Source: GCA-2861595 sp035525365
Lineage (GTDB): Bacteria; Actinomycetota; Acidimicrobiia; Acidimicrobiales; GCA-2861595
Direction: 5' to 3'
NCBI GenBank assembly: GCA_035525365.1
Contig: DATLEK010000049.1
Coordinates: forward strand, 1 to 15,676
DNA: 15,676 nt
Within the stretch, counting starts at the first letter, position 1; each line of letters opens with the position of its first letter. This document shows, one piece after another, positions 1 through 7,560 of the stretch. The notes under the pieces are model-generated. The model saw only the letters and a list, made by a program, of their open reading frames with translations, searched no databases and was not told the origin of the DNA. Made by a program: the position numbers and the translations under genes.

Positions 1-1782
<1,782 letters not shown>

Positions 1783-1823
1783 AAGATTGCCTCCGTGGGG
1801 TTCGCGATCTAGATGACGCAGAA

Positions 1824-1854
1824 ATTATAGCAAAGTTGAGTGTGCTGTTGTCAG
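1824..1854 (-). promoter_or_regulatory. dnaK promoter, consensus extended -10
   Basis: On the minus strand there is a perfect TATAAT (1829-1824) preceded by TG at the extended -10 position (TGCTATAAT). A CTGACA -35-like element (1854-1849) lies 19 bp upstream and overlaps the stop codon of the upstream peptidase gene. Transcription would start near 1817, leaving a leader of about 35 nt that carries the SD. No CIRCE element and no paired HAIR (HspR) site was found; only a lone ACTCAA half-site lies in the spacer. Confidence 0.7.
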
Positions 1855-3566
1855 GCTTCTTCTTCCACGCCCAAAAGCACGTCCAACCGGACCACGCCGG
1901 CCCGCTGGTGACGGATCTCCACGGCGACCTCGGCCCCTGCTGGGGCGGCGAGCACCCACTCCACCTTGGCCCTGTCCCGGGTCGGATCACTGGCGAGGAG
2001 GGCGGAACGCTTCAGAGCCCGGCCGCTCAGCTGGCCCAGCTCCACGCGGGCGGTGCCGGCGGCGAGGGTGACGCCGTCAGGCAGGCTGATCTCGGCCTCC
2101 AACGGGCGCACCGCCTTGCGCTCCAGGGCCCGCTCGGTGATGTTGGTGGCCATCCAGCCGCTGTTCTCCACCACGACCCGTACCCGCCAGGTGCTGCGCC
2201 CGTCTTCTCCCGGCTCACCGATCCGGCTCGCTGATGCCTCGCGCAACTTTAGGCGGGGGGACATCAGCAGGTGGCGAACAGCGAACTCGGAGTGGGGTGC
2301 CACCTCCGCCTCCATGAGCGCCGGCGGCGGGTTCGACCAGACCCGGAAGAAGTTCCACCCGCCCAGTTCGACCTCTCCCAACTGAGGGTGCTCGAAGGGA
2401 TACCAGTCGACGTAGCCGACGTTCCGGCCGACCGTCTCGTCGCTCCAGCGCAGTAGGGCCAGATCGTCCTCCACCGGATGCTCGTCGAACCACTCGATGT
2501 ACTTGTGGTCCTTGATCCCGGCGGCGGAGATGGGGCTCCAGAACTCGGTCGTCCAGGCGTAGACACCGAGATGGTCGTAGGCCCAGTCGTCCGACGCGCC
2601 GGTGATCACCTCCTTCGGCTCGTACCTGAAGTCGTGGTAGACGGACACCGCCTTGTAGCCGGTGATGGCCGTGGCCTGCTTCCCGATCTCCTCGAAGGTG
2701 CGCAGGTCGCTGGTGGGGAGCTGGTCGTCGTCGCGGTCCGAATAGGGCCTCAGGTGCACCCCGCTGAAGGTGTGGTAGGCGATGTAGGAGCACACGTTGG
2801 GCCGTGCGGCCACGGCCTTCAGAAGGGCCGCGATCTCCGGCTCTGATCCCGGGTACGGCCCGGCCCCCGCCTGGTCACCCTCGGTGCGCCATCCCGCAGG
2901 GAACTGGCGGTTCAGATCAAGGCCCTCCACGCGCGGTGCCAGGGGAACCAGCACCCCGTCGTAGTTGCGGATCGTGCCCTCGGGAAGGAGGCGCCAGAAG
3001 GGGCCCGGGCCGGCCTCGTGGGGCTCCCGAGGCACCATAAGACGGGGGTCCTCGGTGCTCGCCTTCCACGGGCCGTTGCCGTCGAGGACCCTCATGGTGA
3101 GGATGCGCCCGTCCCCGTCGATGTCCTCCTCGACCAGGCCGTCCTGCAGCTCGGGGCGGGGCCAGGCCCGGGTGCTGGACCGCACGAAGCGAGGTCGGTC
3201 CGCCAGCGCCAGCTCCACGCCATCGGGGTTCAGGCGGGGGACGACGTAGAAGCAGCGGGTGTCGACGACCCGGGTGATGTCAGCATCATCGCCGTACCCG
3301 GTCACCAGACGGTGCAGCAGGTGGAGCGCGGCGGTCGAGGCGGTCACCTCGGTGGCGTGGATGTTGGCCTCCACGAACAGCGCCGGCTTCTCGTGGTGGG
3401 GCCCGGTGGCGGCGTTGGCGACGGTGGCCAGCCAGATGTCACGCCCCTCGTGGCTCTTACCGATGCTCTCCAGTGTCATGAGCTCGGGGTGAGCCGTGGC
3501 CAGCGACTCGATCGCTTCGGTCAGCTCCTGGTAGCGGTAGAGGTGGTCGAAGCGGAGAGCCTTCAC
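1851..3566 (-). CDS. M14-family zinc carboxypeptidase, cytoplasmic
   Basis: 571-residue zinc metallopeptidase of the M14 (carboxypeptidase A) superfamily. Zinc ligands are seen as H70-A-T-E73 (in EANIHATE) and H265 (YIAYHTFSG). Substrate-carboxylate residues appear as N219-R220 in GLDLNRQFP, and the catalytic glutamate as E341 in TTEFWSP. Residues 1-375 form the peptidase domain with long inserts. Residues from about 420 to 571 look like a beta-rich C-terminal domain. There is no signal peptide or membrane segment, so it probably acts in the cytoplasm on peptides; the substrate cannot be read from sequence. The GTG start at 3566-3564 is forced by an upstream in-frame TAA. It has no SD but a TAATGT box 6 nt upstream, which suggests a leaderless mRNA. 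It is divergent from gpmA and co-directional with dnaK. Confidence 0.9.
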   Translation of the reverse strand: MKALRFDHLYRYQELTEAIESLATAHPELMTLESIGKSHEGRDIWLATVANAATGPHHEKPALFVEANIHATEVTASTAALHLLHRLVTGYGDDADITRVVDTRCFYVVPRLNPDGVELALADRPRFVRSSTRAWPRPELQDGLVEEDIDGDGRILTMRVLDGNGPWKASTEDPRLMVPREPHEAGPGPFWRLLPEGTIRNYDGVLVPLAPRVEGLDLNRQFPAGWRTEGDQAGAGPYPGSEPEIAALLKAVAARPNVCSYIAYHTFSGVHLRPYSDRDDDQLPTSDLRTFEEIGKQATAITGYKAVSVYHDFRYEPKEVITGASDDWAYDHLGVYAWTTEFWSPISAAGIKDHKYIEWFDEHPVEDDLALLRWSDETVGRNVGYVDWYPFEHPQLGEVELGGWNFFRVWSNPPPALMEAEVAPHSEFAVRHLLMSPRLKLREASASRIGEPGEDGRSTWRVRVVVENSGWMATNITERALERKAVRPLEAEISLPDGVTLAAGTARVELGQLSGRALKRSALLASDPTRDRAKVEWVLAAPAGAEVAVEIRHQRAGVVRLDVLLGVEEEA

Positions 3567-3572
3567 CCGTGC

Positions 3573-3582
3573 ACATTACGGT
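3573..3582. promoter_or_regulatory. Overlapping divergent -10 boxes for the M14 peptidase and gpmA
   Basis: The gap between the two divergent starts is only 23 bp. On the minus strand TAATGT (3578-3573) ends 6 nt before the peptidase GTG. On the plus strand TACGGT (3577-3582) ends 7 nt before the gpmA GTG at 3590. Both fit the TANNNT actinobacterial -10 at leaderless spacing, and neither gene has an SD. The two boxes share bases, so the promoters would exclude each other. -35 elements would have to lie inside the opposite coding region; I did not assign them. Confidence 0.5.
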
Positions 3583-3589
3583 TCGGCCC

Positions 3590-4333
3590 GTGACGACCAC
3601 CTTGGTTCTGCTCCGACACGGCCAGAGCACGTGGAACGAGCTCAATCTGTTCACCGGCTGGTACGACTGCGACCTCACCGAACGGGGCGAGGCTGAATCG
3701 CGGGACGCCGGCAAGCTGCTGGTGGCCGCCGATGTCAAGGTGGACATCGTCCACACCTCGATGCAGAAGCGGGCCATCCGCACGGCCAACCTCGCCCTGG
3801 AGGTCATGGACCTGGTCTGGGTGCCCGTTCGCCGCCACTGGAGGCTCAACGAGCGTCACTACGGGGCACTGCAGGGCCTCAACAAGAAGGAGACGACGGA
3901 GAAGTTCGGCGTGGAGGCGGTACAAGCCTGGCGGCGTAGCTTCGACGTGCCACCACCGCCGGTGGGTGACAAGGACCAGCACCACCCCCGCAACGACCCC
4001 ATGTACCGGGACCTGGCGCCGGAGGTACTGCCGGCCACGGAGTGCCTGAAGGACGTGGGCGATCGGATGCTGCCGTACTGGCACGATGCCGTCGTCCCGG
4101 ACCTGCGGGCAGGCAAGGTGGTCCTGATCTCGGCCCACGGCAACAGCCTCAGAGCACTGGTGAAGCACCTGAAGGCGATCCCGGACGAAGAGATCACCCA
4201 GCTCGAGATCCCCACAGGGGTTCCCTGGCTCTTCGAGCTCGACGACAACCTCCACCCCGTCTCCGACGTCCTGTTGGGAGACGCCGAGGAGATCCGCCGC
4301 CGGGCCGAGGAAACCGCCCGCCAGGCCACCTGA
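3590..4333 (+). CDS. gpmA: 2,3-bisphosphoglycerate-dependent phosphoglycerate mutase
   Basis: Glycolytic and gluconeogenic enzyme interconverting 3- and 2-phosphoglycerate through a phosphohistidine. From the GTG at 3590 it is 247 residues and starts MTTTLVLLRHGQSTWN, the histidine-phosphatase RHG motif that carries the phosphorylated His. It continues with NLFTGWYDCDLTERG, the LNERHYGALQG segment, a PPPPV and RNDPMY region typical of the dPGM class, and the second catalytic His in LISAHGNSLRAL. The length matches the family (about 230-250). An earlier in-frame GTG at 3569 would add MHITVRP. I prefer 3590 because family members start right before TLVLLRHG and because a TACGGT box lies 7 nt upstream, suggesting leaderless initiation. 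It ends at a shared hairpin terminator facing amt. Confidence 0.96.
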   Translation: MTTTLVLLRHGQSTWNELNLFTGWYDCDLTERGEAESRDAGKLLVAADVKVDIVHTSMQKRAIRTANLALEVMDLVWVPVRRHWRLNERHYGALQGLNKKETTEKFGVEAVQAWRRSFDVPPPPVGDKDQHHPRNDPMYRDLAPEVLPATECLKDVGDRMLPYWHDAVVPDLRAGKVVLISAHGNSLRALVKHLKAIPDEEITQLEIPTGVPWLFELDDNLHPVSDVLLGDAEEIRRRAEETARQAT

Positions 4334-4356
4334 GCCGTTGGCAGTGCCCAAACGCA

Positions 4357-4390
4357 GAAGGAGCCGGCCGCATCTGCGGCCGGCTCCTTC
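4357..4390. terminator. Bidirectional hairpin terminator between gpmA and amt
   Basis: A perfect 15-bp stem (4357-4371 pairs with 4376-4390) closes an ATCT loop. The outer ends are GAAGGAG and CTCCTTC and the core is very GC-rich. It lies 23 nt after the gpmA stop and about 40 nt after the amt stop on the opposite strand. U-tracts are weak on both sides (a short TTT on the minus-strand side), as is common for GC-rich actinobacterial terminators. Confidence 0.85.
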
Positions 4391-4429
4391 GCTTCCCGGG
4401 GGGCGGGACCTGTTGAGGCAGTGGGTCAG

Positions 4430-6019
4430 CTACACCTTGATGTCGCCAGCCTCGACCTTGTCAGGCCGGCTGCGGCCGTTGGCCTTGGGCGTCTTGGGCC
4501 TCAGGTCGTCCCCGTCGAAGGGGACGAGGTCCTCGACATCGGCCTTGGCGAACTCCGGGTAGGCCAGCATGCCCATCTCCGGCTCGTCGAGGCCCTCGAG
4601 CTCGTCCTCGCGCTTGGAGCGGATGCTCTTGCCCTGCAGCTTGAAGAACAGGTAGACGATGGTGCCCATCACCAGCCAGATGGTGGCGACGCCGATTGTC
4701 TGAGCGGCGAGTTGGCGGATGCCCAGCTCGAAGTCATAGAAGATGCCGGTGAGCCCCTTGTCGGCCGTGATGGTCGAGTCCGTGAGGTTCCAGCCACCTC
4801 CGTAATTGCCATCGGCGAATATGCCTACGCAAAGTACGCCGAAGCTGCCGCAGATGCCGTGGACCGAGATGGCACCGACCGGATCGTCGATCTTGGCCTT
4901 GCGCTCGAAGAAGAGGATCGACTCAATGACCAGCACACCGGCGATCCCCCCGATGACCGCCGCCGCCCAGGGCTGGACGAAGGCACAGGGGGCGGTGATG
5001 GCCACTAGGCCGGCGAGCATTCCGTTGGCCATCATCCCGGGATCAGGTTTGCCCAGCCGCTTCATGGCCCAGAACATGGCCCCCACCGCTCCGAAGGCGC
5101 CGGCGATGGCCGTGTTGGCCGCCACCACGGCGAAGCGCAGGTCGGTGGCCGAGAAGGTCGAGGCGGCGTTGAACCCGAACCAGCCGAACAGGAGGATGAA
5201 CGTGCCCAACATGGCCATGGGCAGGTGATGGGCAGGAAGAACCCGGGGGTTGCCGTCGCGGTCGTACTTGCCGATGCGGGGCCCGAGAACGAGGGCGCCC
5301 ATCAGGGCGGCGCAGCCACCCATGGCGTGCACCACGCCGGAGCCGGCGAAGTCGACGTAGCCGAAGCCCAGATCGAGACTGTTACCGAGCTGGCTGAGCC
5401 AGCCGCCGCCCCAGGTCCAGGCTCCGAAGAGGGGGTAGTAGATGGCCCCGCAGAACAGGCCCCACTTGACGAAGCTGTTCCACCGCCACCGCTCGGCCAT
5501 GGAACCGGTGGGGATGGTGGCGGTGGTGTCCATGAAGGCGACCATGTACAGGAAGAAGGCGAGGACTGAGACGTCGTAGGCGCCGCCGGTCATGGCGAAG
5601 CCACCCTTCCACAGGAACACCCAGTGGCCGGAGCCGATCAACTCCGCGCCCACCCGCTCGTCCATGCCGAAGTAGCCGGGGTAGCTGAAGCCACCGAACA
5701 TGAACGACCAGCCGACGAGGAAGAAGCCCACGAAGCCGAGACCGAAGATGGCGAAGTTGGTGGACACCACGTGGGCGGCGTGCTTGGCCCGGCAGAAGCC
5801 GGTTTCAACCAGAGCGAACCCGGCCTGCATGAAGATCACCAGCACCGCGCCCATGACGATCCAGAGCAGGTTGAGGCCGATGCCGACCTTGTCCAACTCC
5901 TCGGGCCCCGGAATGTTCGATCCCGTTGAGTCGGCCCAGGCCAAACCCGAGGCCGCCAGGACGGACAGAGCCGTAAAGGCCCCTGTCGCCACGCCGAACC
6001 GCACCATCCGCTTCCCCAC
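4430..6019 (-). CDS. amt: Ammonium transporter, Amt/MEP/Rh family
   Basis: Membrane channel for ammonium uptake. An N-terminal signal sequence (cleavage plausible after GLAWA) is followed by about eleven hydrophobic helices. The twin pore histidines are present in GSGVVHAMGG and ISVHGICGSFG, with DFAGSG just before the first. The C-terminal tail of about 60 residues is charged and cytosolic. The open frame begins at a GTG at 6043, but an AGGAGGA SD lies inside that frame directly before a GTG at 6019-6017, so I place the start there (529 residues). The spacing is short; ATG 6007 is the next choice but sits too far from the SD. The double GlnR-type operator upstream predicts induction under nitrogen limitation. 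No glnK or glnD follows; the gene ends at the terminator shared with gpmA. Confidence 0.97.
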   Translation of the reverse strand: MGKRMVRFGVATGAFTALSVLAASGLAWADSTGSNIPGPEELDKVGIGLNLLWIVMGAVLVIFMQAGFALVETGFCRAKHAAHVVSTNFAIFGLGFVGFFLVGWSFMFGGFSYPGYFGMDERVGAELIGSGHWVFLWKGGFAMTGGAYDVSVLAFFLYMVAFMDTTATIPTGSMAERWRWNSFVKWGLFCGAIYYPLFGAWTWGGGWLSQLGNSLDLGFGYVDFAGSGVVHAMGGCAALMGALVLGPRIGKYDRDGNPRVLPAHHLPMAMLGTFILLFGWFGFNAASTFSATDLRFAVVAANTAIAGAFGAVGAMFWAMKRLGKPDPGMMANGMLAGLVAITAPCAFVQPWAAAVIGGIAGVLVIESILFFERKAKIDDPVGAISVHGICGSFGVLCVGIFADGNYGGGWNLTDSTITADKGLTGIFYDFELGIRQLAAQTIGVATIWLVMGTIVYLFFKLQGKSIRSKREDELEGLDEPEMGMLAYPEFAKADVEDLVPFDGDDLRPKTPKANGRSRPDKVEAGDIKV

Positions 6020-6072
6020 GTTTCCTCCTAGAGAGTTGGCCACGTATTCCAGAAGGACGTTAGAGCGAGGCT

Positions 6073-6110
6073 GTTTCCCGTATGTGACTCGATTGTTTCA
6101 ATTGCGTGGC
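6073..6110 (-). promoter_or_regulatory. GlnR-type double operator upstream of amt
   Basis: Read on the minus strand, the site is GCCAC-N6-GAAAC-N6-GTCAC-N6-GAAAC (6110 to 6073). The actinobacterial GlnR consensus is gTnAC-N6-GaAAC repeated at 22-bp spacing. Only one core base deviates (GCCAC for GTnAC), and all spacers are exactly 6 bp. It lies 54 bp upstream of the chosen amt start, with a TAACGT -10 candidate at 6062-6057 between them. GlnR control of amt is established in other actinobacteria; its use here is inferred from the site. Confidence 0.8.
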
Positions 6111-6146
6111 AGCTTTGCGCGCGACGCCCACGGTTCTGCCAGGATG

Positions 6147-6299
6147 GGGTACCACTTCGGTGGGGTGTGCCGGGAAGCCTGGTCGGCGTCAGATTCATCG
6201 CGACCAAGGAGCGTGAGCGATCGCCTCGCCGCAGCCAGATGATCACGAGCATCGACCAGAGCCGCACGAATCCCCAGGGGGGCTGCCGGGACGGCGGCT
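6147..6299 (+). ncRNA. Candidate structured RNA leader (possible cation riboswitch) of nhaA
   Basis: The plus strand upstream of nhaA has dense pairing potential. CCAC-TTCG-GTGG (6152-6163) makes a tetraloop hairpin. GCCG (6169-6172) can pair with CGGC (6184-6187) around GGAAGCCTGGT. Alternatively TGGTCG (6180-6185) can pair with CGACCA (6201-6206). ATCGC (6197-6201) can pair with GCGAT (6217-6221). A final GCTGCCG-GGA-CGGCGGC hairpin (6282-6298) sits between a purine-rich AGGGGGG and the start codon. Mutually exclusive helices just before a sodium or lithium antiporter gene suggest a regulatory leader. The GCCGGGAAGCCTGGTCGGC segment reminds me of leaders preceding nhaA genes (the nhaA-I class reported to sense Li+), but I cannot confirm a match. 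Confidence 0.4.
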
Positions 6300-6309
6300 T
6301 CCGCGGGCC

Positions 6310-7551
6310 GTGCGGGAATTCCTGGACACAGAGGCAGCGGGTGGTGCCGTCCTCCTCGCCGCCGCCGTGGCCGCCTTCGTCTGGGCCAACTCGCCCTGGA
6401 GTGCCTCCTACCGCTCCCTCTGGAGCACCGAGTTCTCCGTCGGGGTGGGACGGTTCGTACTGACGGAGGATCTACAGCACTGGGTCAACGACGGGCTGAT
6501 GGCCATCTTCTTCTTCGTCGTGGGCCTGGAGGTCAAACGCGAACTGGTCCATGGCGAGCTGCGTGAGGCACGTACCGTGGCCATGCCCGTTCTCGCCGCC
6601 GTCGGCGGAATGGCTGTCCCGGCGCTGGTCTTCCTGGTCGTGACCGCCGGCACCGCAGGATCAGGCGGTTGGGGCATCCCCATGGCCACCGATATCGCCT
6701 TTGCCGTAGGCGTAGTGGCGCTGCTGGGGCCCAGGATCCCGCCGTCGTTGAAGTTGTTCCTCCTGACTCTGGCCATCGTGGACGACATCGGGGCCATCGT
6801 GGTGATCGCCGTCTTCTACGCCGGCGAGGTCGAGCCGGTCTTCCTGGGTACCGCTGCCATGTTGTTGCTCCTGATGCTCGGCCTGCGCCGTGCCGGCATC
6901 GTGTGGGCGGTGCCCTACGCGGTGTTAGGGCTGGCAGTATGGCTCGCCACACAGGCATCCGGTGTCCACGCCACCATCGCCGGGGTCGTCCTCGGCCTGC
7001 TCACACCTGCCCGGTCCATCGCGTCCGCGGCGGCCACGCGGGCGTGGGCCGGGCATCTGGCCGACGATCCCACGGCGGACGATCTGGCGGACATGACCGC
7101 AGTGGCCAGGACATCGGTATCCCCGGCAGAGCGCCTGGAGCACCTCCTCCACCCCTGGACCAGCTTCGTGGTGATCCCGGTGTTCGCGCTGGCCAATGCG
7201 GGGGTGGCCGTCGGCGCCGACCTGTTCGATACGCCCGGCTCCGTCGAGGTGGCGATGGGCGTGGCGCTCGGGTTGATCGTCGGGAAGGTCGTGGGCATCA
7301 CGCTTGCTGTCTGGATCGCTGTCCGCTGCGGGTTCGGCCGGCTACCCGATGGCGCGACGTGGCCCATGGTGATGGGCATCGGCGCCATCGGCGGCATCGG
7401 CTTCACCGTGTCTCTTTTCATCAGCGAGCTGGCCTTTGCCTCCGGCCCGCTCCAGGAGGCGGCCAAGGTGGGGGTGCTGGCCGCATCCCTTCTGGCGGCA
7501 GTGCTCGGGGCGCTCTTGCTCAGGCGGGCGGTGAGCACGGCCGGCGACTGA
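6310..7551 (+). CDS. nhaA: Na+/H+ antiporter NhaA
   Basis: Inner-membrane electrogenic Na+(Li+)/H+ antiporter for pH and salt homeostasis. The 413-residue length is normal for the family. Family hallmarks are REFLDTEAAGG and FVWANSPW near the N-terminus, GLMAIFFFVVGLEVKREL, ATDIAFAVGV with D128, the essential Asp pair D158-D159 in LAIVDDIGAI, FALANAGV, and VGKVVGI with K326, equivalent to the conserved Lys near helix X. Hydrophobic segments cover most of the length. The GTG start at 6310 has no good SD and the previous in-frame stop is at 6214, so only non-standard starts lie further upstream. Translation may depend on the structured leader. The gene ends 9 bp from the stop of the convergent antiporter-ACT fusion gene. 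Confidence 0.96.
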   Translation: MREFLDTEAAGGAVLLAAAVAAFVWANSPWSASYRSLWSTEFSVGVGRFVLTEDLQHWVNDGLMAIFFFVVGLEVKRELVHGELREARTVAMPVLAAVGGMAVPALVFLVVTAGTAGSGGWGIPMATDIAFAVGVVALLGPRIPPSLKLFLLTLAIVDDIGAIVVIAVFYAGEVEPVFLGTAAMLLLLMLGLRRAGIVWAVPYAVLGLAVWLATQASGVHATIAGVVLGLLTPARSIASAAATRAWAGHLADDPTADDLADMTAVARTSVSPAERLEHLLHPWTSFVVIPVFALANAGVAVGADLFDTPGSVEVAMGVALGLIVGKVVGITLAVWIAVRCGFGRLPDGATWPMVMGIGAIGGIGFTVSLFISELAFASGPLQEAAKVGVLAASLLAAVLGALLLRRAVSTAGD

Positions 7552-7560
7552 GGACGAGGG

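Noticed and set aside
1783..1850. CIRCE or HAIR heat-shock operator before dnaK
   Set aside because: Only an AGCACaCTC-like string and one ACTCAA half-site are present; the inverted partner halves are missing.
6020..6043. amt start at the first GTG (6043)
   Set aside because: The only SD (AGGAGGA) lies downstream of that codon, so initiation at 6019 is more likely.
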